Shown: positions 10,951 to 21,123 of the stretch, in pieces | Numbering within the stretch: the first letter of the stretch is position 1 | Layout of the letters: each line of letters opens with the position of its first letter | Source: Ryuthela nishihirai | Taxonomy: Eukaryota > Arthropoda > Arachnida > Araneae > Heptathelidae | Assembly: GCA_038380435.1 (NCBI GenBank) | Contig: JAWZYU010000059.1 | Span: 620,001 to 684,000, forward strand | Reading direction: 5' to 3' | DNA length: 64,000 nucleotides | Position numbers and translations under genes: made by a program | Notes under the pieces: generated by a model | What the model was told of the DNA's origin: nothing | Seen by the model: only the letters and a program-made list of their open reading frames with translations | Databases searched by the model: none

Positions 10951-11904
10951 TCTTTATTCAAGATCCGGGTCTGTTATAGAGAGTGATTCAAAATTCGCTC
11001 AACACATATTAGAAAATTCCATTTATTATCAATTTACGTTATTAGAAATTGCTTATAAAGGGTTACAATCCATATTGAAAGTGAATCAGGAAAGTTCAGT
11101 GAAGTCAATTTGAACATTTAAAAGTGATTTTGTTGTTAAATAATGTTCGACCCGGTATACGCGTTCGGCTTGGAAAAATTTCATTATGGACAACTAGTAA
11201 ATACACGTCACTAACAAAGAACTGGCAGCATTGCAACTAAACTAACAGTATTGTATAAGTTAGTGACTGCAGGATTGCTAACTTTAGAATCGGTATTTAA
11301 TTCCGTTCACTTGGCGCAAAATAATAAGCATTAACATTTCGTTTTGCGCGAATTTATAACTCTTTACAAGTATACAATAGACATGAATTGCAAATAAAAC
11401 GGAAGAAATTCACCAGATTTCATTATGCACTCTAAACTGACTTAAAAGTATATTATAGAAAGGTTGGTGAGGCTGGACCCCTAATGATGGAGCTCCTGGT
11501 CATAACCGTTATAAATGATAATTAACTTTATTTCTTACTTTACTTACCTCCTTGCATAATTTTAATAGAGATGTTGAGAACTTTTCTTAAACCTAGTAAC
11601 TGATGAAATCGCATCTGCGCAAATTTCAAATTCATATTCAATTTCTACAAACACTCTTAAGTATTGGAATTTTAATTCCATTCACCAGATCATAAAATAT
11701 TAGTATTCAAATGAATTTATTGAAATATATTTTATTAAAATTGAAAAGTCAGAGAATTTCATAATTTTTGATAAATTATAAACGTTTTAAATATGTTAAT
11801 TAAAACCTTTTAAATATGTTTTAAATATGCTAAATTATAAACGATTTAAAATGTTTTAAATATGTTGTTTAAATATGTTAATTATGAAGTTCGACGACGT
11901 ATTT
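10951..11904. other. AT-rich spacer with short TTTAAATATGTT reiterations
   Basis: 11768-11885 contains several imperfect copies of 'ttttaaatatgtt' and 'aaattataaacg'. No gene is seen. 10095-10574 upstream is likewise empty. Confidence 0.5.
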
Positions 11905-11952
11905 AAGTTTCATTTCTTTTATACGTAAATACCTATAAAAGAAATGAAACTT
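11905..11952. repeat. Perfect 19-bp inverted repeat (hairpin)
   Basis: Arms 'aagtttcatttcttttata' and its exact complement surround a 10-nt loop. It is not a recognisable terminator or transposon end. Confidence 0.85.
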
Positions 11953-12102
11953 ATTATTTATGAAATTATTATTCATTGAAAAAGGAGCTAAGAGATAAAT
12001 AGAGACAATTACCGCTATTAAACGCAAAATCTTTACGTACAATTTTGAATTGTCGTTTAATCAGAACTTGACGTTTTACCAAGCTTCAATCTAGATGAGT
12101 GG

Positions 12103-12116
12103 CTTCAATATAAGCA
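12103..12116. repeat. Target-site duplication, left copy
   Basis: The 14-bp 'cttcaatataagca' is repeated exactly at 12647-12660 and bounds the SINE1 dimer. Confidence 0.9.
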
Positions 12117-12269
12117 TTTTTGGGTTGGGTTGTTTTAACTCTGAGCGGCACTTTTTTGCACACCATGGGTTAAATGGCCAAGTCACATGGACCCCGAAGG
12201 CTCAGAGAAGGTTGGGGGAGGGAACCCACTGGAACAGCTGTTGGGAGACAGAAGGTAGCCTCCCGTCCA
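12117..12269 (-). repeat. SINE1 extra 3' module (part of dimer)
   Basis: This minus-strand 3' module ('aactctgagcggcac' to 'agcctcccgtccag') is joined head to tail to the full copy that follows. It has no tRNA head of its own and lies inside the same target-site duplication as the full copy, so both were inserted together. Confidence 0.85.
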
Positions 12270-12646
12270 GTTGGGTTGTTTTACCTCTGAGCGGCACTTT
12301 TTTGCACACAATGGGCTAAATGGTGAGGTCACAAGAAACCCGAAGGTTCACAGAAGGTAGGGGGAGGGGACCCACTGGAACAGCTGTTGGGAGACAGATG
12401 GTAGCCTTCCGTCAAGGCCATCCAGCGTGTTCTTTAACGTGCATAGGGTATGGCTCTCCCGCACACGGGGTCACGGCTTAACGTCCCATCCGACGGACGG
12501 CGGCCTTTCCAAGCCCATCGGTGTCCCCTACTGACCGTGGGCAGGGCGGGGAATTTTGCGGAGATAAATCTCAACTCTGACCCAGCTGGGACTCGAACCT
12601 GGGAACTACAGATTACGAGCCTGGCGCGCTACCGACTGAGGCACCC
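12270..12646 (-). repeat. SINE1, full length
   Basis: A complete minus-strand SINE1: the 3' tail 'ttgggttgttttacctctga' is at the left, then the central region 'taacgtcccatccgacgg', the B box ('gggactcgaacctggg' reversed) and the A box at the right edge, ending at the 14-bp target-site duplication. Good pol III boxes and few changes mark it as fairly young. Confidence 0.9.
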
Positions 12647-12660
12647 CTTCAATATAAGCA
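12647..12660. repeat. Target-site duplication, right copy
   Basis: Exact repeat of 12103-12116. Confidence 0.9.
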
Positions 12661-13545
12661 GCTAAAAGACATACGAAAATCATACAACTTGTTAAAAAAA
12701 TACATTACTTGTATATTACACACATTAACAAAGTTAAATGAGCTATTCATTTATATTTTGAGAACAGGATATTTTTTGTTGGTATTCACAGAGCAATGGT
12801 TAAAATATAAAAGACATTTTGACAAACTGAAGAATAGTTTAGATTTAATTGGATAAGAATCTTAATTATCCAAAATGAATGCGAATTAATCCGATGAATC
12901 TAAATTATATTTAAGCTATCCTTACTTAATAATAGTTAAGATATTTTAATAGATGATTTAAGTTAAAATTTCTTGAAATTTTGCCAGATAGCCATAGCTG
13001 TATTTCTATTTCTTTAAATTATTATCTAACCAGTAAACAATTTAAAGTCAAGCAAAGGATTGGATTAACACTAAAATACGGTGTCCAAGGCTCAATTTAT
13101 ACCTCAGGGGCTCCTCGGCACAGGAAATGGTAGTGCGTACTTATGATTTATTTACCCTGTACAATGCCGCGCAATTTGTCACTTTCGTAACCGTAAAGGA
13201 GCAAATGATGCAATCGAAATATACAGAGTGTCCCTTAGGTCCTATAAATAGCCACGGCTGTCCAATACGTTCTTAAGCATGGTAACAGTAAATACAAATG
13301 TGCTCCTCTTTATGGTTTCAGATGAGTCGATTTCTTCTTCTTTCACGTTGATAAATGACAGAGTAACGAAGTCTTCCCATATCCCAACCAATAATTTTTT
13401 CATTTATGTTCATTTATAATGAATGAATAAAAATAACGGTAATAAAAGAAACCGTAATAGGCTCCCTCTTTGTACGGCTTACAATAGATACACATCAATG
13501 ACCAAAAGTATTACAAACAATTGAATATTTCAGCTGATTTTAATT
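12661..13545. other. AT-rich spacer
   Basis: I see no element or gene. The composition is strongly AT with a short less AT-rich stretch near 13080-13260. Confidence 0.45.
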
Positions 13546-13547
13546 TC

Positions 13548-14010
13548 AACTGATTTAATATTTAATCGGTTTCGAATCCATAAAACCAAAAGTAACGGGT
13601 CGAGACATCTTCCGATACATTCAACGTGTAATTCTTCCCGAATGAAATCGGAAAACAATAGTTTGAGTTATGTGGCTGTATTAGAACACATGTTAAAAAA
13701 CTTCAACTTTTAGAGGGTTCGACCCAGTTGTTCGGCTAATGTAACGGGTTCGATTTCTTGCATGATTGAATTAACGGAACGAATTCCGGTGGTATAACAC
13801 TATATTGGCGAAAAAAGACTAACGGTTCGGAAATATTAGATATTAACTCATTTTATCCAGCATGCAATCTGTTTCGAACCTATAAAACAAAAAGTAAAGG
13901 GTCGTGACCCCCTCCGATACATTCAACGTGTATTTTTTCCCGATTGTAATCGGAAAACATTAGTTTAAGATCTGTGGCTTTATTAGAACACGAGATCTGC
14001 ACTCTGAAAG
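13548..14010. repeat. 303-bp CpG-bearing tandem repeat, block A (1.5 units)
   Basis: The unit runs through 'cgggtcgagac', 'ccgatacattcaacgtgtaa', 'gggttcgacccagttg', 'cgtgattgaattaacgg'-like text and 'cggaaatattagatatt', then starts again about 303 bp later. Each unit has a stem-loop in which 'ccgatacattc' pairs with 'gaatgtaatcgg' around a 17-nt loop. The same dimer is at 36713-37232 and a single unit at 58103-58428. It interrupts the LINE endonuclease region in blocks A and B. Function unknown. Confidence 0.75.
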
Positions 14011-14170
14011 AGAAATTTAAAGTTATTTTAAATTATCTCACCTTAACCTCTCCATTTGGTCTCTTGCAAACTTAAAATATATAGGTTATAACGCTGGAAT
14101 TCCTGCGTGAGAACATCAAGAGAATAATTTTAACGTAACGTGCTCACGTTCCACGTTCCTACAGAGAGAA
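14011..14170 (-). pseudogene. LINE endonuclease N-terminus fragment (block A)
   Basis: The minus strand reads the start of an APE-type endonuclease frame ('YSLDVLTQEFQRYNL' then 'LQET'), cut at the 303-bp repeat. Immediately upstream of the frame (to the right here) is a splice-acceptor-like stretch: a 'ctactag' branch-point-like word, a pyrimidine run, then 'tag'. Homologous pieces: 37233-37420, 43914-44215, 51190-51300. Confidence 0.65.
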
Positions 14171-15075
14171 AACGACTAGTAGGATTTTTTTGAAAAAATT
14201 TGGTTTATTGAGAAACGCAGGGTCAATAATATCAAACAGCCCCGTGATAGCAGGCATGGGGCAAAAGACCTGTTCCTCCACTGCTACAGGCTGAAGTAAT
14301 CTATAATGGTAGGAACTTCAAGCACCACAGTTTTTAAGTGAACTTTTTCAAGAGCCATACGACCTGCCTGAGACACATTCCTCCAAATTAGGATTAGCGA
14401 TACCCAACTAGCTAAGTGAGAGTTCAGGTAGCTGTGATGGCTATGATCAGATTTATCCACCAGCATATATAAGGTATCCCGTGCCTCTATTCACTTAGGG
14501 ATGGCAACACACAAGCAAACAGAAAACACAGCGGCAAATTCTCACTCAACAGATGTCCATCTCTGCAGCAAGTCCAGAATCCAGAATCAAGCTCAAAATT
14601 GTAAACCAGTCCAGTGTCATAGGTGTAAATGGCCATCACCAAGACCCTGTGAAGTTGACCATTACTCAACAGGGCAGGAAAAAAAAATTTGGCCATAGAT
14701 GACCAGATCAGTAGGGTACACTGGTCTGACAGCCTTCCACTTCTGTTTCCTCCGAAAAGAGAATATCTCTTTTTGAAAAAACTTTTTGAAAGGTACTAAC
14801 GGCATGCACCAAGGAAAGTAGGGGTCGGACGTTATGTGCTAGACTCGGACGGTTCTATGCGTCATTACTGGGGATTGCTACACAGCGATCCTTCCAGTTT
14901 GTGCCGAACATTTACTGATCAGAAGCGTTAGTGGAGAAAATTTGCAATGCAGGCTAATTTGTGATCCGAGCCTATAGTAACATCAGAATCGCATAGGGAG
15001 GATACTATCAATAGCTGTAGTGATGATAATCCAACATTCGGTACTGAAAGCGTGAAAATATCGTTGATGAAAATT
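14171..15075 (-). repeat. Block A segment upstream of the LINE endonuclease
   Basis: Present in three paralogous copies: here, 37421-38318 (same orientation) and 50303-51189 (inverted). In the copies at 37632-38135 and 50507-50935 the same reading frame stays open for 167 and 142 codons ('FELDYGFWTCC', 'NLPLCFLFACG'). In this copy it is broken into pieces (14284-14466, 14487-14696). It may be the 5' region of the RTE-like LINE or host flank duplicated with it. I recognise no domain. Confidence 0.55.
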
Positions 15076-15261
15076 TGTTTTTCTTAAACCTTGAATGTAT
15101 CATTAAGATACATCCGTGATATATAGTCTTGAATACGAGACAAATTGCGACTGGTGATTGAACGAAAGACACATAATTCTATTAAAATAATATATATATA
15201 TTGTGGTAGTTTAACTCCGAATATACCAATTAATGGATAATTCAGAAATGGAACAGTTATA

Positions 15262-15835
15262 CAGGTAAATCTCATTTAATGCGGCAAATGAATTTGCGAA
15301 GATCATCGTTAAACGAATTTCCGTCTAAAACGAGGGGATTTTTTATTTTTTGTAATTTGGCCTATTTTATAAATTTTTTTCCCTTTCTTGGTTTCGTAAT
15401 GGATGTTTCATTTCAACAAAAATAATTATAATTCTCCATACTTATTTAAAGATTACATATATGCATAATTATGTATATAAATATGTGATCGATTAATTAA
15501 TTTTACAGTTCATTTCTTAATAAGGAACGAAACCAGCTGGTTTGCATTGCTGGGCTCTGTTTTGTGCCTAATATTTATTTGTATTATTCCATTAACTGGT
15601 CACAACATCGTCTTATGGCATCCGGTCACGAAATATCAATATTATGATCCTTCAACAAATCCATGCGTTTATTGCGCAGTGAAAGGGCTTCATCTAAAAA
15701 TTTAAATGTCAACACTAGTTCTGGTTCAGATTCTTGTTGTTTTTCAAACGTAGCGTTAAATTCTAAATCCTGAAGTTCATCGTTAGTAAGTGGCTCACTG
15801 TGGATTTTAATAACTTCGTCCATCTGTCAAAGTTA
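15262..15835 (-). mobile_element. pogo/Tigger-like remnant, 3' end (block A)
   Basis: The right terminus of the element lies at 15262, next to a TA dinucleotide (15260-15261), and reads 'caggtaaatctcatttaatg' followed by 'cgttaaacgaatttccg' and 'aaaacgaggggatttt', a composition typical of pogo-type termini. Inside is the small open frame at 15626-15823. The opposite terminus is not seen. Paralogues start at 39668 and end at 50124. Confidence 0.45.
15626..15823 (-). pseudogene. Conserved acidic 65-codon frame, copy A
   Basis: The frame begins 'MDEVIKIHSEPLTNDELQDL' and is rich in acidic residues, with 'LDEALSLRNKRMDLL' near its end. Copies at 40035-40223 (62 codons) and 49579-49749 (with an early stop) keep the same start and frame. 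The placement next to a pogo-like terminus and the acidic 'LT-x-x-EL' stretch suggest the C-terminal tail of a pogo/Tigger transposase, but no catalytic residue is included, so this is only an inference. The alternative is a short independent protein. Confidence 0.4.
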
Positions 15836-15950
15836 CGCCTTCGCATTCTGCTCCAGTTCAAAATTTCGCTGAGTTAATTAAAAATCTCTAGCAAATAAGG
15901 TAAGGGATAAATCCAAGCACGATTTACAAGAATTATGCAGCAGTGATTTG

Positions 15951-16040
15951 GAGAACTAAATTGCACAGTGTGGTTGGACCTCCGTAGCCCATGGCTGCTT
16001 GATGATGATCGTGTTGTTGCTGATGGTGATGATGAATAAT
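15951..16040 (+). repeat. RTE-like LINE 3' terminal tail (block A)
   Basis: The segment 'gtttggacctccgtag'-type sequence ('gtggttggacctccgtagcc') followed by 'catggctgcttgatgatgat' is the 3' end of the LINE seen complete at 39419-39497 and 53260-53312, ending in GAT/GTT/GAT triplet repeats. Only about 90 bp remain. The same tail is at 40375-40465 and, inverted, at 49345-49435. Confidence 0.7.
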
Positions 16041-16249
16041 AAACTAAAAACATTGCAGTACTCTAGTAAGTACGAATTAAAATTCCATTTAGGAATATCC
16101 GATGTATTTTTCAGTAAAATGAAAGGAAATAGAGAAAGGGTGTGAATTGCCATGAAACGAGTGGTGAGAAATGGCGATAAATGTAATCTGTGTCACGGAT
16201 AACGCAACTTATAAACGTTATTGCTTCTGGAAATAGCATGTTTCAAATG

Positions 16250-16345
16250 TATACAACGTTAGAGGTATCCATTTCAGTTCCTCTCACGTTGCAATATGTT
16301 ACAACAGCTCCTGTAACATATTTCGTTACAGGAACTGTTGTCCCC
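16250..16345. repeat. Snap-back inverted insertion unique to block A
   Basis: 'acaacagctcctgtaac' at 16301-16317 is an inverted near-copy of 'gttacaggaactgttgt' at 16325-16341. Blocks B (near 40710) and C (near 49080) carry a single 'gttacaggagctgtt' and lack the extra 43 or so bases, so the inverted piece was added in block A after duplication. Confidence 0.8.
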
Positions 16346-16487
16346 TTTGAGAATGCCAATAACCAGTACAGAATAGGAAAATAAATAATAAACATATAGT
16401 ATACACTGAGATGCCAATTTGTTAGGTACACCACTCCTCGAACATATAAGGTTCATTCAACCAGTAATAAACCAAGTAACGGCGGTG

Positions 16488-16535
16488 GGCCGTATAAATA
16501 AGAGAGACCAGCTTTTTGAGTATCATTTGGAGTTG
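16488..16535 (+). promoter_or_regulatory. Candidate TATA promoter, conserved in blocks A and C
   Basis: 'ccgtataaataagagagacc' (TATA box near 16491) lies in a relatively GC-rich context, about 30 nt before 'tatcatttgg', a possible initiator. The inverted copy near 48895-48930 keeps the TATA word. It lies about 220 bp before the Harbinger left end (16755), so it is probably not that element's own promoter. No matching gene follows. Confidence 0.3.
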
Positions 16536-16754
16536 GATTCAATTTTCGTGAGCAGGAAAGTGCCATCCAGTGGTGAGCGCGTCGCTAGTACAGCGTAAAG
16601 GGTCGGGATAGAATGTATTGCAGGGAGCTTTCCCAGTGAATATATCGACTTACAAAATATTTTCCAGGACAGGTAGAGCAAGCCCTTTCAACTTTAAGAA
16701 CCGGCAACTTCCTCAGCCGATAAACTGGAGACATTTATCCTGTTGAGATGAATT

Positions 16755-17597
16755 GCTATGTCCACACTTATGCGCTTTCATCTTTAACTTCACTTTCAAT
16801 TTTCAATTCCGCTTTTCAACACCGAGTAGCCTAGCGCATGCCTTAGATGGAATGCCCTGGACGCATGCCCTCAACTGTCTACACCTGTGCGTCATATAGT
16901 TTTCAAATTTTCACCACTGTAGACGTGAATTAAAATGTACGTAACTGATGCTGCTATGTTAACGGATATAAGTGCTGCAATTTTAGTGCTGAAAAAAGCG
17001 AGAAAAAGACGTGAAAAATTCCGGCACTCAATTTCGATGAAAGATTATTTTAAAAGGCTAAATTTTGGAATTAAATGGAAACGTTCTTTTTAAGAACCTT
17101 ACGCGAATATCTAGAAAAAACTTCTACGTGCTTTTGGGAATGGTGGAGCCAAGATGGAAAAAAAATGCTCGTTTCAGAGAAGAAATGCCAGCTGAAGTGA
17201 AATTAGCTATCACACTTAGATATTTGGCTACCGGTGATTCATTCATGTCTCTGATCAATATTAGAACCTATAATCTGATAAATTATTTAATTATTTTTTA
17301 TTTTTTAAATTAATTTAATAATTTATATCTCTGACGAATTTTTTAATTCATAATCTTGAATGAAGGTTAATATTTGTTCTGACGATATGGTGAACAAAAA
17401 GCACGAGCTCAATAATTAGAAAAACAAACCTTCCAGACAAACTACGAAGCTGCACGGAATGCTTAACAGAAATCCACTACTGGTGGAAGTACGTGCGCTA
17501 CTGCGTGCATCACTGAAAACGGCGCGTTTCAACTGATTTCAGGCATGCCTTTGCGCATGCGTCTAGCGCACGCAAAACGCACAAGTCTGGACATAGC
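16755..17597 (+). mobile_element. PIF/Harbinger-like transposon, internally deleted (block A)
   Basis: The left end 'gctatgtccacacttatgcg' and the inverted right end 'gctatgtccagacttgtgcg' (17578-17597) form terminal inverted repeats. Inside is the N-terminal part of a Harbinger transposase. Most of the catalytic domain is missing, so the element is about 0.84 kb. A 3-bp target duplication of the usual type could not be confirmed. Confidence 0.6.
17065..17240 (+). pseudogene. PIF/Harbinger transposase N-terminal fragment
   Basis: The frame gives 'ISRKNFYVLLGMVEP', 'NARFREEMPAEVKLAITLRY' and 'LATGDSFMSL', which match the conserved pre-catalytic region of Harbinger transposases (DDE_Tnp_4 family, related to vertebrate HARBI1). 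In the family the motif R-x-L-A-T-G-D-S is followed by the catalytic domain; here it runs into AT-rich sequence at 17250. The ATG at 17065 is simply the first in frame; the start may be upstream. An inverted copy is at 48150-48330. Confidence 0.75.
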
Positions 17598-17599
17598 CA

Positions 17600-17775
17600 T
17601 AGAAACTCTCACACCATTGCAACTTCCCAGCCAGCCAAGCTTGTGAGAGGGCGGTCCAGAATCGCCGTCATTATTGGGGCTGCCGCTAGATAGCCATCCT
17701 CTCTGTCACTTGCGATAAGAGGCAAGTCGCCCATTGGAAACCGGCGGACAAAGGAGCAAGAGGTAAGAAGAGATC
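17600..17775 (+). other. CpG-rich patch ending in a splice-donor-like site
   Basis: This stretch is clearly richer in G+C and CpG than its surroundings ('gaatcgccgtcattattggg', 'aaaccggcggac') and ends 'gcaagaggtaagaag', a good match to a 5' splice donor at about 17762. It could be a noncoding first exon or part of a transposon. Low confidence. Confidence 0.2.
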
Positions 17776-18026
17776 TCGAATAAAAGTGGAGTTCACATAG
17801 GGAATTTGAAGTGGAAAGGTTCAGCGGTACAGGACACCACTAGCCGGCTACGTCAGCACCATCTAGATAGGAAGGACATATCACTCATTTTTGACGTCAT
17901 CAGTGACTTCATTGCCACACAGAATAGAATGAGGAGCAGCTCGTCATTGCTAATAAAACTAATCGGAAGCTCTATCTCTCCAAGTGGATAAAGTCCCACT
18001 TCTTTTATTGGGTATGCTAAATTTAT

Positions 18027-18061
18027 AAAACGACAAAATCATAATTCGTATTTTGTCGTTT
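18027..18061. repeat. 12-bp inverted repeat (AAACGACAAAAT)
   Basis: 'aaaacgacaaaat' and 'attttgtcgttt' pair around a 10-nt loop. No flanking context explains it. Confidence 0.75.
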
Positions 18062-20566
18062 CTTAAAATTGAAGCAGTTTGCAGCTCGATAATTTAGTGC
18101 CTAAATTAAACCCCCAGAAATACATGTTAGCCAGAGTCTAGTGAACTATCCACTCTTGTAGTGAACAACTCCGAGAACTATTCAGCATTTTCACCCCCTC
18201 AGGTTCACCTGGGCAGTGTTTCAAAGTGCACGTTAATGTTCAAGTGAACCCCGATTCGTTGGCAGTGGCAACCCTGCCGGAAGTGATATAGCCGGTGAGG
18301 GCCCATTTTGAAATCTATCATATCTTGCTCACCACCTTTAAATGGAGAATTAATGTAATATTAGAAGAATAACAGTTTGGTTAACAGTTAGGATTAAGAG
18401 AAGATAGCTTACATGTGAGCTAGAGATATTTTCATCTTAGTCAGTAGTTCCTTTAGGTACATTTATTTTAGATTGTTTCCTATTAGCAATGCTAGTTATT
18501 AGTAGGAGTGTATTTTTATGTTTTCTCTTCGTCTTTAACATATAATCAATCGCAAACTAGGGTGACAAATGCGAAACATTACTAATTTGACGATATTCAG
18601 TACCCAGTTATTACCAGTATTCAGGGGTTTAGCCCCTTTGTTTTGAATGGTTAATAAATTCAGTTGTCTTATGTTTAAACACTTTTGCCAAACCTGCTTA
18701 GTAATTCTAAAGCATATTCCTATTGCTTACCTAGTGAAAGAGTGTTTGTAGAGTTAAGTGGCTGCTATCTAAAAGTATGGTTGGTGAGGACATTAGTTTG
18801 ACCCTGCATTGCCACTTAGCCCTGTGAGCTTCAGAAGCTCTAATATCTTGGAGAGGAGGATAGCCTTGAGGGAAAAGAAGGGTTAGGCAGATGTCTTTAT
18901 CGTTTCTGAGAGACAGTCAAATAATCCGTTTCTGCTACTCTCACCAGTTAGTTGGTATGCTCTTCGCTAATTGACTGTCCTTCGTTTAGAAATTAGTATT
19001 TCAATCATATCAGACTTAGTACATAGCCTTGGTGCCACTCTTCATTGAATTATTTTATTTTATCATTGGTGCCCAGGTTAACTTATGGGATATAATTGTG
19101 GTCCGGAAGGGAGGAACTTCAGTCACAGTCACCACAGTTACCTATTTTCAGGCAGGTCCTATATGGTAATCATAAATTCTTGTCGCACCATACATGATAA
19201 ATATAACGCAAAACCATCATCAATCGCATTCTGGCCAACAGAACATCAGTATCCTAAACTATGGGGTGTAAAACGGGAATATGAAATTTCCTCAAATGAT
19301 CTTTTATGAAGTTTAGGAAGGAAACGGATATTATGATTTATCGGAGAATTTCTATAAAATTGTGAAGAAGTAGTAATACTTGCAAAAATTTAGTAGGATA
19401 TTAGTTATTAAATTACAAGGGATTGAAAATAGGGCTCTTTTACACATTAAAAATGTGTCACACTCCATTACGATAATGGAAAGTCATATTCTGCCACACA
19501 GACACCATTTCTTTTGTTTCTGCAGTGATTGTGTTCCTCTGAGCGCAAAGCACAACGACAGCTATTTTTTTCCAACCTCGTGATCACAAAGTAAAATATC
19601 CCCATTTCAAACTCAGTATTGCATTCACGCCTTAGCTTCATTTAGCGATGTGGGAACAATTACATGTGAATTTGTCTCCATTTGAAACACAAAAATGCTT
19701 GCATTAACTGAGAGTGAAGTGGACCTCATCTCTTTCAAAGAATGTCATCAGGCCATAGCATCGTCCTAAGAACTGTGGCTTCAAGAGAACCCATTTTCCC
19801 TATCTGAATAGAGTGTGCTTGCTGAAATATGTGCGGAACATTCTAAATGGGTTTCTGGACACCTTTAGGTTAAGCTGACGACTGTCATAATGAGCACTTT
19901 CGACTCCTCTTGCATTTCCCTGAGACTCCTCCATTATAGCCTGGTGGATTTCTATTTCACTACAGATTACTCTAATGGTCTGCCAGTCCATGGTCTGTCA
20001 CAGGTGCAGCCTCATTCCTAATCAAATCTTGACGTGTGCCTGGTTCACGACGAACCACGTACAGATGACAAATCATTTTCAAAGAAGACTAAGCATTGCT
20101 GCAGTGGGTACAGTACAGTTTCATTAATTCAATTATCTACTTGATTGTCAAGTATGAGGAACTGGATCATATTTTTTATCTTACTTCTCTTATCACATAG
20201 ACATGTAAAAATGATGTTCCTAGCTCCCTCGGGTTCACTGTTAGGATCTTCCAATTCTTGTTCATCTGTGGTAAATTTTCTGTGCAAGTTTAATTCTTTC
20301 TGACCTTCCAATACTGAGATTTTCAATGGCAAAGTTTCTAAGCTTTTCTATGCTGTTTGAGAGTGGGTATAACTACAACATGCTGGTTCAATTCAGAAGC
20401 TTTACTAGAGTTTCTCTGCAAGAACAAACAAAAATATTCTAAATTGAATGAAGTTTTCCAACATTGTAAATTATTTATTTCGAACTATCTGCTGCAGTAC
20501 GTACGTCCCTTGCTTAGATGTTCTATCAGAGTTATGGTTGTGTCTCATACAACATAGAAAAGCTTA

Positions 20567-20574
20567 CACTAGAG
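20567..20574. repeat. hAT target-site duplication, left
   Basis: 'cactagag' versus 'cactaggg' on the right (21124-21131): seven of eight bases agree, the length expected for hAT elements. Confidence 0.75.
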
Positions 20575-21123
20575 CAGTGGTTCACAACGCTTTTTGTTCC
20601 GTGAAATCCTTTCAACCAAAAATAAATGTTACGATCTGCCAGGGTAGTAATGGCTAAAAATACTCGAGATTAAAATTTACATTATATAATTTTACTACCC
20701 ATAGCTCGGAGTCTAAATATAAAAACTCTAATTATAAATTAATTTATCTGCAACACTTCATATTAAATTTCTTTATTGCACAAATTTTGTTGAATATATT
20801 ATATTCAATTGTCAATAGTATTTATAATGAAATAAGTTACAACTTGGAAGATGTTTAACATAATATAATAATCATATATAAACTCAATTTCGACGTTAGA
20901 CTTTTTCATTTGAACAAAGGTTTGTTCTGCAGACGTTTGTGATAGTTTCGAATCGCTGCACAAACAAACTTATAATGCTTCAAAACATGCACATGCTGGT
21001 TGTCGCGAGAAAAATATATTTGAAACATAATTGGAAAATTCCCATTGCTTAAGGCGCCATTACAGAATTTTTTAGCGCGAAACCCTTGGACCGTGGTCGC
21101 GAACCACCAAATGGGTATCACTG
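20575..21123 (+). mobile_element. Non-autonomous hAT element (MITE), about 549 bp
   Basis: The left end 'cagtggttcacaacgctttt' is the classic hAT terminal form. The right end, inverted, reads 'cagtgatacccatttggtgg', so short imperfect inverted repeats are present, and an 8-bp target duplication flanks the whole. The interior is AT-rich and encodes nothing recognisable. The 77-codon minus frame near the right end is a by-product. Confidence 0.75.

Larger units (their letters stand above)
14085..17345. repeat. Block A, outer half of a large inverted duplication
   Basis: This stretch corresponds, reversed, to about 48060-51300 and, in the same orientation up to about 16430, to 37240-40822. It contains in order the LINE 5' piece, a conserved block, a pogo/Tigger-like remnant, a LINE 3' tail, a TATA-bearing segment and a PIF/Harbinger remnant. 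The similarity is high enough to align by eye over the whole length, with indels. Confidence 0.85.

Noticed and set aside
12590..12646. tRNA gene-like sequence (A and B boxes) in SINE1 and SINE2 copies
   Set aside because: The heads have pol III boxes but no complete cloverleaf with a paired acceptor stem, and each is fused to a SINE body; they are retroposon promoters, not tRNA genes.
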